Shown here: piece after piece, positions 9,013-20,600 of the stretch | How positions within the stretch are numbered: the first letter of the stretch is position 1 | Layout: each line of letters opens with the position of its first letter | From: Streptomyces aureus | GTDB taxonomy: Bacteria; Actinomycetota; Actinomycetes; Streptomycetales; Streptomycetaceae | Direction of reading: 5' to 3' | NCBI RefSeq assembly: GCF_000725495.1 | Contig: NZ_JNZD01000003.1 | Span: 1-64,000, forward strand | Length of the DNA: 64,000 bases | Notes under the pieces: model-generated | The model's input: the letters and a program-made list of their open reading frames with translations, nothing else | What the model was told of the DNA's origin: nothing | Database searches by the model: none | Position numbers and translations under genes: made by a program

Positions 9013-10740
9013 GTGAGAACCGCGCCCACGATCCTGCATCTCGACATGGATGCCTTCTTCGCCTCGGCGGAGCAGGCGTCCAAGCCGAGCCTGCGCGGGA
9101 AGGCCGTCGTCGTGGGCGGGCTCGGGCCCCGTGGAGTGGTGGCCACCGCCTCGTACGAGGCGCGGGTCTTCGGGGTGAACTCGGCGATGCCCATGGCTCA
9201 GGCCCGCAGGCGCGCGCCGAACGCCGCCTACCTCGTGCCCCGCTTCGGGCTGTACCGCGAGGTCAGCGAGCAGGTGATGGCGCTGCTGCGGGCCCTGTCG
9301 CCGCTGGTGGAGCCGCTGAGCCTGGACGAGGCGTTCGTGGATCTGGAGGCGGGCGGGACGGCCTGGGACGAGGCGTCGGCGCGCCTGGCCGGCACCAAGC
9401 TGCGCGCGGACATCCGGGCCGTCACGGGACTCACGGGCTCGGTGGGGCTGGCCGCCTCCAAGATGCTGGCGAAGATCGCCTCGGAGCAGGCCAAGCCCGA
9501 CGGTCTCGTCCTCATCGAGCCGGGCACCGAGCGCGCGCTGCTCGGGCCCATGCCGGTGCGGACGCTGCCCGGCGTGGGGCCGGCCACCGGCGACCATCTG
9601 CGCCGGGCGGGCATCACCACGGTCGAGGAGCTCGCCGAGGCGGGCGAGGACGAACTCGTACGGCTGCTGGGGAACGCTCATGGGCACGCGCTGTTCGCGA
9701 TGGCGCTGGCCCGGGACGAGCGGCCCGTGGTGGCCGAGCGGGAGACGAAGTCGGTGTCGGTGGAGGACACCTACGACGTGGACATCCACGACCGGATGCG
9801 GGTGGAGCTGGAGGTGCAGCGGCTCGCGGACCGGTGTGTGGGGCGGCTGCGCCGGGCCGGTCTTTCGGGCCGGACCATCGTGATCAAGGTACGCAGGTAC
9901 GACTTCTCGACGCTGACGCGGTCCGAGACGCTGCGCGGGCCCACGGACGACCCCGGTGTCGTCCGCGAGGCGGCGGCCCGGCTGCTCGACAGCGTGGACA
10001 CCACTGGAGGCGTCCGGCTCCTCGGGGTCGGCGTCTCCGGGCTCGCCGACTACACGCAGGAGGACCTTTTCGCGCAGGCGCAGGCCGCCGCCGCGGAGGA
10101 GCCGGCGGCCGAGGAGCACGCCGTGGGTGCGGACGTAGCGGCCGAGGCGGCCGCCTCCCCGGCCGGGGAGGCGGCGCCCACGGAGCGGCGGTGGCCCTCC
10201 GGGCACGATGTGCGGCATGCCGAGTTCGGGCACGGCTGGGTGCAGGGGAGCGGGCTGGGGCGGGTCACGGTGCGGTTCGAGACGCCCTGGTCCGGGCCCG
10301 GCCGGGTACGGACGTTCAGGACGGACGACCCTCACCTGGAACCGGCCGACCCGCTGCCCCTGGTGGAGCGAAGACCCGAGGACACCCCGGGGCTGCCGCC
10401 CGGTGCCGAGCCGCCGGAGTCCGGGGCCGGAAAGGCGGGCCCGGAGCCCCCGGCGCCGGAGGCCCGGACCCTGGGCCCCGACCTGCCGGTGTCCCGTGTA
10501 GGGACGAGGCAATCCGGAGCGCGTGAATCCGGGACTGCGGCGTCGGGGGCCTGCGCCGGCGACGCCGGAGCCTCGGCGTCCGGGATCGAGGCGGCGGGAT
10601 CGGGGTCGCCGGCGTCGGTGGACGCGGTGGCGCACCCGGAGTCCCTTTCGCGGGAAGCGGGGGCTCAGGTGTCCTCGGAGCCCGCGAGGTGGCCGAAGTC
10701 CCGGTCCGGGGGCGGCGGGGACGCCACGTCGAGCCCGTAG
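9013..10740 (+). CDS. dinB: DNA polymerase IV (Y-family translesion polymerase)
   Basis: 575 residues, about 200 longer than E. coli DinB. The Y-family core (1-350) has the catalytic acidic residues D11 (LDMDAFF) and D105-E106 (SLDEAF), the steric region SYEARVFGV, thumb helix-hairpin-helix GPMPVRTLPGVG, and little-finger domain. After about residue 390 a domain with FGHGWVQGSGLGRVTVRFE, seen in Streptomyces DinB proteins, precedes a 120-residue Pro/Ala/Gly tail of no clear structure. No beta-clamp motif is obvious at the end. GTG start without strong ribosome site; probably short-leader. The 3' end overlaps the convergent PRC-barrel gene by 76 bases. Confidence 0.92.
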   Translation: MRTAPTILHLDMDAFFASAEQASKPSLRGKAVVVGGLGPRGVVATASYEARVFGVNSAMPMAQARRRAPNAAYLVPRFGLYREVSEQVMALLRALSPLVEPLSLDEAFVDLEAGGTAWDEASARLAGTKLRADIRAVTGLTGSVGLAASKMLAKIASEQAKPDGLVLIEPGTERALLGPMPVRTLPGVGPATGDHLRRAGITTVEELAEAGEDELVRLLGNAHGHALFAMALARDERPVVAERETKSVSVEDTYDVDIHDRMRVELEVQRLADRCVGRLRRAGLSGRTIVIKVRRYDFSTLTRSETLRGPTDDPGVVREAAARLLDSVDTTGGVRLLGVGVSGLADYTQEDLFAQAQAAAAEEPAAEEHAVGADVAAEAAASPAGEAAPTERRWPSGHDVRHAEFGHGWVQGSGLGRVTVRFETPWSGPGRVRTFRTDDPHLEPADPLPLVERRPEDTPGLPPGAEPPESGAGKAGPEPPAPEARTLGPDLPVSRVGTRQSGARESGTAASGACAGDAGASASGIEAAGSGSPASVDAVAHPESLSREAGAQVSSEPARWPKSRSGGGGDATSSP

Positions 10741-11033
10741 TGGTGGTAGAGCTGCAGTTCCTGCTCGGGGGAGAGGTGGCGGCCGACACCGAAGTCGGGG
10801 GCGTCCTTGATCAGCGCCCGGTCGAACGGGATGCGCAGGGTGCCCTCGACGATCTCGCTGGGCTCCAGGGGCACGAACGCGTCCCTGCTGAACAGCCCGG
10901 TGCGTATGGCCGCCCACTCCGGTACACCGGTCGCGTCGTCGAGGTAGACCTCGTCGATCGTGCCGATCTTGGTGCCGTTGCTGTCGAACGCCTTGCGGCC
11001 GATCAGGTTGCGCGGATCGATGTCGGTCTGCAC
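10665..11033 (-). CDS. PRC-barrel domain-containing protein
   Basis: 122 residues. PRC-barrel core near residues 6-75 (LIGRKAFDSNGTKIGTIDEV, PEWAAIRTGLF), then a short YHHYGLD tail common in actinobacterial members. PRC-barrel proteins bind RNA or partner proteins; the function of this subfamily is unknown. GTG at 11033 chosen because GGAGGG lies just upstream (11037-11042) and the family begins here; a longer frame to 11285 runs through the glycine riboswitch and is rejected. Convergent overlap with dinB. Confidence 0.8.
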   Translation of the reverse strand: MQTDIDPRNLIGRKAFDSNGTKIGTIDEVYLDDATGVPEWAAIRTGLFSRDAFVPLEPSEIVEGTLRIPFDRALIKDAPDFGVGRHLSPEQELQLYHHYGLDVASPPPPDRDFGHLAGSEDT

Positions 11034-11151
11034 GGTCCCTCCAGTGGTCGCAAACTCATCCGTAAGTACTACAAAAGAGCACATCTGTGAAGGCGGCCAC
11101 TCGAGCTGCCCGCCAGTCGCCGCTGGTAGGCTGGCAGTGGCCGCTGATCCC

Positions 11152-11354
11152 GTGCGGGAGAGTCCTCCGGATTTCACCGGAGGCGCCGAAGGAGCAAATC
11201 CTCCCCGGAATCTCTCAGGCACACGTACCGCACGGACGAGGTCACTCTGGAAAGCAGAGCGGGTGTCGATGGCCTCCGCTCTCACCGACGGTGAAAACCG
11301 GATCGTCCTCGGGACCTCCGGTGAAACTCTCAGGTTGAGATGACAGAGGGGGAG
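11152..11354 (+). promoter_or_regulatory. Tandem glycine riboswitch
   Basis: Two consecutive glycine aptamers precede gcvP. Aptamer 1 (about 11152-11233) shows GGGAGAGTC, GCCGAAGGAGCAA and CTCTCAGGCA; aptamer 2 (about 11234-11354) shows CACTCTGGAAAGCAG, ACCGACGGTGAAA, CTCTCAGG and GACAGAGGGGG. These are the diagnostic loops of the Rfam gcvT element. TAGGCT at 11127-11132 is a plausible -10. Downstream, GGGGTACCC...GGGGTGCCCC (about 11360-11389) can form a hairpin just before the AGGAGG site, a candidate expression platform. Glycine binding normally turns such genes on. Confidence 0.93.
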
Positions 11355-11417
11355 GCCGTCGGGGTACCCGTTTAGGGGTGCCCCCCGAAGGTCGCGTCAG
11401 ACCAGGAGGCCTCCGCC

Positions 11418-14303
<2,886 letters not shown>

Positions 14304-14357
14304 TCGGCACGCGGCACGCGCGCGCCTACGCGGAGTGACCCTCCGCGGACATGCGTC

Positions 14358-14394
14358 GGGGCCGGTTCGGAGAGTACGTCTCCGGGCCGGCCCC
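14358..14394 (+). terminator. Terminator after gcvP
   Basis: GGGGCCGG-TTCGGAGA / TCTCCGGG-CCGGCCCC, a 16-bp stem (one G-T pair) around the loop GTACG; no T tract. Lies between convergent gcvP and the DUF5999 gene and can serve both. Confidence 0.75.
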
Positions 14395-14439
14395 TGCTGT
14401 GTCCGGTCGGCCCGATCGCGACCGTCCGGGTCGTGCGGA

Positions 14440-14706
14440 TCAGGCGGCCGTCATCGCCAGCGGGCGGTGCGGGGCGATGATCTGGCCGTCCGGCAGGAGC
14501 TCACCGGTGTCCTCGAAGAGCAGAACGCCGTTGCACAGCAGGCTCCATCCCTGCTCCGGGTGATGCGCCACGAGGCGGGCGGACTCCCGGTCGGCTGATT
14601 CGGCTGAGGGACACAGTGGCTGGTGCTGGCACATGGATGGGATCTTTCGCTGGGTCGAGATCTGAGTGATGGCTGTGGTGTCTGTCGTGCGGCTCGAATC
14701 GCTCAT
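14440..14706 (-). CDS. DUF5999 family protein
   Basis: Small Streptomyces-specific protein; the conserved part starts at MCQHQPLCPSAESADRE and ends IIAPHRPLAMTAA. The invariant segment HHPEQGWSLLCNGVLLFED is present. Function unknown. Two starts are possible: ATG at 14706 with GGGGGAG five bases ahead (88 residues, Thr-rich head) and ATG at 14634 (64 residues), which is the usual family start but has only a weak ribosome site here. The longer form is given on ribosome-site grounds. Confidence 0.78.
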   Translation of the reverse strand: MSDSSRTTDTTAITQISTQRKIPSMCQHQPLCPSAESADRESARLVAHHPEQGWSLLCNGVLLFEDTGELLPDGQIIAPHRPLAMTAA

Positions 14707-15044
14707 CGCCGCTCCCCCGTTGATGTGTGGTCGAAACCCAGTGTTGCCCTACGGGCGCCGATCCGCAGGGATTTGAGGGCACCGCTTCTCACAGGTTGAT
14801 GACGCATCACCCGTGCGGAGGGTTCACCCCAACTGCGCTGTCCTTTCGGGTGGTTCGAGGTGGCCGGATCGGGCTAGTCCGGTCGGGCGCGGAGCATGTT
14901 CTGCCTCGTACGAGCGCTCTGGAGCCCTAACGAGCGAACGGTTCCTCCGGGTGCGGGCAGCGCCGTGCCCCGCGGTCGGGAACACCGTAGGACGGGTCCG
15001 GCGGCGGGGCACGGAAGCGGGCCGCGGACGCGGCGCGCGAGGGG
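14707..15044. other. 338-bp spacer with a wide inverted repeat
   Basis: No gene is seen. CCGTGCCCCGC (14963-14973) and GCGGGGCACGG (15004-15014) form a perfect 11-bp stem around 30 bases, a probable terminator for the leftward gene at 15045. The rest should carry the promoter of the DUF5999 gene; no convincing -35/-10 pair was found. Confidence 0.45.
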
Positions 15045-15638
15045 TCAGGCGGGGGAGCCGAGGAGCGGTGCCGGGGGCGCCGGGGTGACCCGGAGGGTGA
15101 GGACCGGCAGCAGTTCGGTGACGAGGTACGGGCGGTGGGAGGCGATGCCGGGCGGGGCGGGAGCGAGCGGGACGAGCAGATCGGTCGCGGCGGGATGGCC
15201 GGTGGCGCCGTCCGCGGCGCAGTCGCCGTGCAGCCAGAGCGTGAGCATGTACAGCTCGGGCACGGACAACAGACGTGCCTGGTAGGACTGTTGCATGGTC
15301 TCGGCCTGGCGCAGGGCGCGCTCGGTCGCGGTGATGTAGGGGCCTTCGAAGAAGCGCGAGAAGGCCCAGCCGTCGGGGGTCAGCATGGTGTCGGCGCCGG
15401 CCACGGCCCGCTCGCCGCTGCGGATCAGGAACCGCCACCCGGCGAGCCGGGTGGCGGAGGCGCCCGCGGGGGTGATGCGATCCAGGACGTGGACGGGGAG
15501 CGGGAGTTCGGGCGTGACGGGTCCCTGGGCCAGGCGCAGGGACGGGGTGCGGGCTTCGCGGACAGCGGTGGGGGAACCGAGTGCCGTGAGGACGGTGCGC
15601 AGGGCGGGCGCGGGAGCCGGGGGTACGTGCAGCGGCAT
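15045..15638 (-). CDS. Conserved hypothetical protein
   Basis: 197 residues, not recognised as a named family. It starts with a Pro/Ala-rich stretch and has a mixed alpha/beta middle part with GWRFLIRSGERAVAGADT, FFEGPYI and MLTLWLHGD. No signal peptide or membrane segment. The pattern resembles actinobacterial hypothetical proteins with a two-layer fold, but no function can be inferred. ATG at 15638 has GAGAGG about 9 bases upstream. Stands alone between two large spacers. Confidence 0.7.
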   Translation of the reverse strand: MPLHVPPAPAPALRTVLTALGSPTAVREARTPSLRLAQGPVTPELPLPVHVLDRITPAGASATRLAGWRFLIRSGERAVAGADTMLTPDGWAFSRFFEGPYITATERALRQAETMQQSYQARLLSVPELYMLTLWLHGDCAADGATGHPAATDLLVPLAPAPPGIASHRPYLVTELLPVLTLRVTPAPPAPLLGSPA

Positions 15639-16180
15639 GGTGGGTCGCCTCTCATTCGACAGGCACAGTGGCGCGAGGGCGGGGGCGGACGGCGCTGTCA
15701 GCTCTCGGGTCAGAGGTGGGGCGAGGGGTCTGGATCTGCCGACAGGACGTCGCCTGCCGCCCTCACCCGGACGACAGGACCTGGGACCGCGAGCGCCAAC
15801 TCTCTGCCTCGGTAGCGGAGTTTATACGACACGTGTTCAGGCGTTGTTTCGTCTAGTCGGCCCGAATACGGTCGGCAAGTCGATATCCGGTCGCTGAAAC
15901 GACGGATTCATCCCGGTTCTGCGCGATCGAATCACGGTGACCTCGGAATACTTCGCCGCAGTGGACGGCCGATTCTCGTCGGCGTTTTTCACGAGATCAT
16001 TCCGGGCGGTAAACTTGCAGAATGCTCCATGCCCCGTGAATGTGCCCGGGGCCGATGTCCAGACTAGCGGTCGAAGGGCGCGCGCGGGACGTTATGGATC
16101 GTGTTGCCTGGGCATCATCCCCCGTAACCCGGGACGCCAGGGCCGGAACTCGGCCTGCCCATCCGAGGAGGGACGCTTCG
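15639..16180. other. 542-bp divergent promoter region
   Basis: No gene is seen. For the rightward ligase gene, TTTCAC (15987-15992), 17 bases and TAAACT (16010-16015) make a plausible promoter with a leader of about 160 bases. For the leftward gene, TATAAA on the minus strand (15821-15826) could be a -10; it adjoins the palindrome ACACGTGT (15829-15836). The GC content falls noticeably around 15820-16020, as usual for regulatory DNA in this genome. Confidence 0.4.
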
Positions 16181-17698
16181 ATGGGGGAGAAGGTCGTGGC
16201 AGGGACGTTCGGCCTGTCCGATCGGCAGCGCCACCGCGACAAGCTCCGACAGTGTCTGACGGGGCTGGAGCGACTGCTGGAGGAGAAGCGGTTCGACCGC
16301 CCCAAGAACCTGATGGGCCTGGAGATCGAATTGAATCTCGCGGGCCCCGACGGCATGCCCAGAATGATGAACGGGCAAGTACTGGAAAGGATTGCCAGCC
16401 GGGACTTCCAGACCGAGCTCGCCATGTTCAACCTGGAAGTCAACATAGCCCCGCACCGATTGGGAGGCCGGGTATTCGACCGGCTCGCCGAGGAGATCCG
16501 TACCTCGCTCGCCTATGCCCACCGGAAAGCCAGCGAGGTCGACGCCGGAATCGTCATGATCGGTATTCTGCCGACGCTCGGCCAGGACGATCTGGTGTCC
16601 TCCAACCTGTCGGCCGTGGACCGGTACAGGCTGCTCAACGATCAGATCGTGGCCGCCCGCGGCGAGGATTTCGAACTCGACATCGACGGTGTGGAGCGCC
16701 TGGTGTGCAGGTCGGCGTCCATCGCGCCGGAAGCCGCGTGCACGTCCGTGCAGTTGCACCTCCAGGTCACGCCGAACCGGTTCGCGGACGTGTGGAACGC
16801 GGCGCAGGCGGTCGTGGCTCCGCAGATCGCGATCGGCGCCAACTCGCCCTTCCTGTTCGGGCGCGAGCTGTGGCGGGAGTCGCGGCCCCCGCTCTTCCAG
16901 CAGTCGACCGACACCCGGCCGCCGGAGCTCCAGGCGCAGGGGGTCAGGCCGCGCACCTGGTTCGGCGAGCGCTGGATCACCTCGGCGTACGACCTCTTCG
17001 AGGAGAACCTGCGGTTCTTCCCGCCGTTGCTGCCCATCTGCGACGAGGAGGACCCGCTCGGTGTCCTCGACGCCGGAGGCGTGCCCAGGCTCGCCGAACT
17101 GGTGCTGCACAACGGCACGGTGTACCGCTGGAACCGGCCGGTGTACGGCATCGCGGACGGCGTCCCGCATCTGCGCGTCGAGAACCGGGTGCTTCCCGCG
17201 GGACCGACGGTCACCGACGTGATCGCCAACGCGGCGTTCTACTACGGTCTGGTCCGCGCGCTCGCCGAGGAGCAGCGCCCGGTGTGGACCCGGATGTCCT
17301 TCGAGACGGCCGCCGCCAACTTCGACGCGGCCTGCCGGTACGGCATCGACGCGCGCCTGGAGTGGCCGCGGCGCGGCCGCTACGGCGGGACCGCGCAGGT
17401 GGACGCCGCGAACCTGGTGCGTGACGAGCTGCTGCCGCTGGCGGCGGCGGGCCTGGACGCCTGGGGGATCGAGCCCGCCGACCGGGACCTGTACCTCGGT
17501 GTGATCGAGGACCGGTGCAGGCTGCGCGTCAACGGCGCGACCTGGCAGGCGGACACCTTCCACCGGGCGCTGGAGAAGGGACTCGGCCGCGATGCCGCGC
17601 TGGCCGCGACGACACGGCGTTACGGCGAGCTGATGCATCTCGGTGAGCCCGTGCACACCTGGCCGGTCGGCCTTCCGGAGCCGGTGCCGCTGGGGTGA
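16181..17698 (+). CDS. Glutamate-cysteine ligase family protein (GCS2 type)
   Basis: 505 residues of the GCS2/carboxylate-amine ligase family. The metal-binding MGLEIELNL is near residue 45, and ITSAYDLFEENLRFFP and HNGTVYRWNRPVY further in are conserved in the actinobacterial subfamily. The family joins an amino acid carboxylate to an amine with ATP; the substrate of this subfamily is not established, so gamma-glutamylcysteine synthesis is only one option. ATG at 16181 is preceded by GAGGAGGG (16165-16172); the longer frame from 16040 has no ribosome site. Confidence 0.82.
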   Translation: MGEKVVAGTFGLSDRQRHRDKLRQCLTGLERLLEEKRFDRPKNLMGLEIELNLAGPDGMPRMMNGQVLERIASRDFQTELAMFNLEVNIAPHRLGGRVFDRLAEEIRTSLAYAHRKASEVDAGIVMIGILPTLGQDDLVSSNLSAVDRYRLLNDQIVAARGEDFELDIDGVERLVCRSASIAPEAACTSVQLHLQVTPNRFADVWNAAQAVVAPQIAIGANSPFLFGRELWRESRPPLFQQSTDTRPPELQAQGVRPRTWFGERWITSAYDLFEENLRFFPPLLPICDEEDPLGVLDAGGVPRLAELVLHNGTVYRWNRPVYGIADGVPHLRVENRVLPAGPTVTDVIANAAFYYGLVRALAEEQRPVWTRMSFETAAANFDAACRYGIDARLEWPRRGRYGGTAQVDAANLVRDELLPLAAAGLDAWGIEPADRDLYLGVIEDRCRLRVNGATWQADTFHRALEKGLGRDAALAATTRRYGELMHLGEPVHTWPVGLPEPVPLG

Positions 17699-17738
17699 CG
17701 GGCACGGCGCGTGGGCCCGCGGATCCGGGCGGCCGGTG

Positions 17739-19508
17739 TCAGTCCGTGGTGCCCACGCCGGCCGCCGTGATCGCCTTGAGCATCGCGGCGTGGATCTGCG
17801 AGGGCTCGTTGACGCGCTGGCCCGAGCCGCCCGTCGCGCGGGCGATCTGGTCGACCTCCCGCCGGTCGCTGTCGGGGCCCACCGCGATCGCGATCAGCGG
17901 CACCGGACGCTCCGGGTCGGCGAGCTTCTGCAGCTCGGAGACGAGATCGGCCCGGGAGATGCTGCCGGGGTCCCGGTTGACGCCGTCCGTGAGGACGACC
18001 ACCGCGTTGAACCGGCCCTTCGCGTAGGAGGCGACGGCGGCCTTGTACGCGGCGAGCGTGGTGTCGTACAGACCCGTCTCCCCGTGCGGGACCGGCTCGA
18101 GGCTCTTGAAGGCGGCCGCCAGTTTCGTGCGGCGGTCGGTCTTCTTCTTGCCGGCGCCGAGCCGCCCGGTCGGCACCAGGACGCGGTAGTCCTTGTCTCC
18201 GTCGAGCTTCGTGGAGAACTTCCACAGCCCGATCTCGTCCTCGTCGGTGAACGTGGCGAGCGCCTGGAGCAGGGACTCCTTGGTGACGTCCATACGGGAC
18301 CGGTCGCCGCCGGGCACCGGCTCGGCCATGGAGGAGGAGGCGTCGACGACCGTGGTGATGCGGGCTCTCTCCACCGTGATCGTCCACATGCCGAGGGCCT
18401 CCTGGACCGCGCCCTTCGAGGCGGAGTCGTCCAGGATGCGCGCGTACGGCTGCGGGGCCCTCCCGCCCGCCTCGGCGACGAGCGTGGCCGCGGGGCTCTC
18501 CGGATCCGTGCGGAACCCGAACATCCGCAGGAACTGCCGGGGTGCCGGCTCGCCGAGCAGCGTCATGAACCGCAGCGCCGCCCGGCCCTGGTCGGTGCTC
18601 AGGCCCGGCTCGTCGATCAGCGTGTACGGGTAGTCGAGCAGCGGTGAGCCGTCCTTCGGGTAGAAGAGGTCGAGGCCGGGGCCGCCGTCCTGCGCGGTGT
18701 TGTGCGCGAACGCGGCCTGCTCGGAGAGGATCAGCGCCTGATTGCGGCCCGACCCGCTCTGCGTGTCGTCCCGGGTGTCGCGGGGCAGGGTGGCCAGGAG
18801 CTGGGCGTCGCTCTCCGAGGTGTGCTGCGAGAGCGTCTTGGCCAGGGCGGCCGCCCTGATGTCACCGTCCTTGGTGCCGGACGTGGCCGCGCCGATCCGG
18901 GCCAGCGCGAGCAGTCCCGTCGAGCTGCGGGCCGGATCGACCGTGCCCAGGCTGAGCTTCCCGGCCGCCTTGGTCTCGCCGGCCAGCTCGGTCCAGGTGT
19001 ACGTCTTCGCGGGCCAGCCCAGTGTCCTGGCGGCCGAGGGGACGACGGCGACGCCGACCGGTGTCGAGGCGACGTTGCCCAGGCTGGTGACCGGCGTCGC
19101 GGCGCTGGTGTCGCCGACCCGCTCCACCCACGCGTCGGAGTCCGGCACCCACACCTGCGCGGCTGACTTCTCGCCCGCCCCGAGCGCAGCGGCGACCTTG
19201 TACGACTCGCGGGCGGTCACATGGACGTCGAGGCAGCGGCCGTCGGAGGTGACGTCCTTCGCGCGGGCGTCCTCGGCGACGGCCCTGAGCGCGGGGGCGA
19301 TGTCCGGCGAGGCGGCCACCTCGATGCGCACGGTGTCGTCGTCGCAGGAGCTCTCGAAGGAGAAGAGGCCGCCGCGGACCGCGGCGGCCGTGCCCCCGAC
19401 GACGGTGAGGACGAGTGCCGTCGCCAGGGCCGTGTTGCGGCGACGCGCGCGGACCCGGGGGTCGGCGGAGCCCGCCCGTCTCGCGTCGGGCAAGCTGTGA
19501 CGTCCCAT
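17739..19508 (-). CDS. Substrate-binding and VWA domain-containing protein
   Basis: 589 residues. One N-terminal membrane anchor near residues 26-45, then an extracellular periplasmic-binding-protein-like domain (SBP_bac_11 type, about 55-350), then a von Willebrand A domain (about 385-580) with a complete MIDAS: VVDASSSM, a later threonine region and LTDGVN. VWA domains bind metal and protein partners; the fused binding domain suggests a surface adhesion or sensing role, but no function is proven. ATG at 19508 has GAAGGGA about 10 bases upstream. Tail-to-tail with the ligase gene, only 40 bases apart. Confidence 0.85.
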   Translation of the reverse strand: MGRHSLPDARRAGSADPRVRARRRNTALATALVLTVVGGTAAAVRGGLFSFESSCDDDTVRIEVAASPDIAPALRAVAEDARAKDVTSDGRCLDVHVTARESYKVAAALGAGEKSAAQVWVPDSDAWVERVGDTSAATPVTSLGNVASTPVGVAVVPSAARTLGWPAKTYTWTELAGETKAAGKLSLGTVDPARSSTGLLALARIGAATSGTKDGDIRAAALAKTLSQHTSESDAQLLATLPRDTRDDTQSGSGRNQALILSEQAAFAHNTAQDGGPGLDLFYPKDGSPLLDYPYTLIDEPGLSTDQGRAALRFMTLLGEPAPRQFLRMFGFRTDPESPAATLVAEAGGRAPQPYARILDDSASKGAVQEALGMWTITVERARITTVVDASSSMAEPVPGGDRSRMDVTKESLLQALATFTDEDEIGLWKFSTKLDGDKDYRVLVPTGRLGAGKKKTDRRTKLAAAFKSLEPVPHGETGLYDTTLAAYKAAVASYAKGRFNAVVVLTDGVNRDPGSISRADLVSELQKLADPERPVPLIAIAVGPDSDRREVDQIARATGGSGQRVNEPSQIHAAMLKAITAAGVGTTD

Positions 19509-19694
19509 GACGGTGAGGTCCCTTCGAGGTGAGCCTGCGCCGTGAGACAGCCGTAAGAACAGGCGATGGGGGACGTACGCCCCGTACGGTGCCCGCCCCC
19601 CGGCGGCCTGTCGCGCACGATCTTCGTAACTTCTTTCGAGACCCTAGCGGGGCGCGGACGGGGATGCGGTGGGAATACCCAACTGGAGGCGGGA

Positions 19695-20495
19695 GTGCAG
19701 GTGGAGGCGGGATCGGTGGCCGATTCTTTTCCGGCGGAGAGGCTGACCCGGCGGACGTTCCGGGACGAGACGCTGCTGGTCCTGGCGCTGTCGCTCGGCG
19801 CGAGCGGAGTCTCCGCGCTGATCAGTTTCGTCGGCTCCGTGACGAAGCCCGGCGGGCTCAAGGACCAGGCGGCCACGCTCAACGCCTCGGCGGCGCCCGG
19901 CCGGCCCTGGCTCGACCTGGCCTGGCAGCTCTTCGGCATCGCGTCCGCGCTGGTGCCGGTCGCGCTGGTCGCTCACCTGCTGATGCGCGAGGGCAAGGGG
20001 ATGCGCGTGATCGGCTTCGACCGGACGCGGCCCTGGCCGGACCTCGGACGCGGCGCGCTGGTCGCGGCCGTGATCGGCAGCACGGGCATCGCCTTCTATC
20101 TGGCGGCGCGCGGTTTCGGCGCGAATCTGACGGTCGTGCCGGAGGCGTTGCCGGACGTGTGGTGGAAGTTCCCGGTGCTGATCCTCTCGGCGGTGCAGAA
20201 CGCCGTGCTGGAGGAGGTCATCGTCGTCGGGTACCTGCTGCGCCGGCTCGGGCAGCTGGGCTGGACACCGGGGACGGCGCTCATGGCGAGCGCGGTGCTG
20301 CGCGGCTCGTACCACCTCTACCAGGGCATCGGCGGGTTCGTCGGCAACATGGTGATGGGCGTGGTCTTCGTCTGGCTGTACCGGCGCTGGGGCCGGGTCG
20401 GGCCGCTCGTCGTCGCGCACTCGCTGCTCGACATCGGTGCCTTCGTGGGGTACGCGCTGCTCGCGGGGAAGGTGGGCTGGCTCCCGACGGCCTGA
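19695..20495 (+). CDS. CPBP family intramembrane metalloprotease homologue
   Basis: 266 residues, about seven membrane helices. CPBP (CAAX protease and bacteriocin-processing) motifs are seen: EEVIVVGYLLRR (motif 1), GSYHLYQG (motif 2, the metal-binding His) and AHSLLD (motif 3 where HxxxN/D is expected), so activity is plausible. Bacterial members cleave membrane proteins or bacteriocin leaders; substrate unknown. GTG at 19695 has GGAGG 5 bases ahead (19685-19689). Divergent from the VWA gene, which begins 187 bases away. Confidence 0.85.
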   Translation: MQVEAGSVADSFPAERLTRRTFRDETLLVLALSLGASGVSALISFVGSVTKPGGLKDQAATLNASAAPGRPWLDLAWQLFGIASALVPVALVAHLLMREGKGMRVIGFDRTRPWPDLGRGALVAAVIGSTGIAFYLAARGFGANLTVVPEALPDVWWKFPVLILSAVQNAVLEEVIVVGYLLRRLGQLGWTPGTALMASAVLRGSYHLYQGIGGFVGNMVMGVVFVWLYRRWGRVGPLVVAHSLLDIGAFVGYALLAGKVGWLPTA

Positions 20496-20522
20496 GGGGC
20501 GCTCAGGCCGGCCGGGCGCGGG

Positions 20523-20565
20523 ACGCGAGAGGGGCGTACGGACATCTCGTACGCCCCTCTCGCGT
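20523..20565. terminator. Bidirectional terminator between CPBP and phzF genes
   Basis: A perfect 18-bp stem (20523-20540 with 20548-20565) around a 7-base loop separates two convergent genes. No T tract on either side, as is common in Streptomyces. Confidence 0.8.
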
Positions 20566-20600
20566 GCCGTGACGCATGGGCGAGCAGCAGGGCGGGCCCG

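Noticed and set aside
11034..11285. N-terminal extension of the PRC-barrel protein to 11285
   Set aside because: It would translate the antisense strand of the glycine riboswitch, and a GTG with GGAGGG at 11033 gives the family's normal start.
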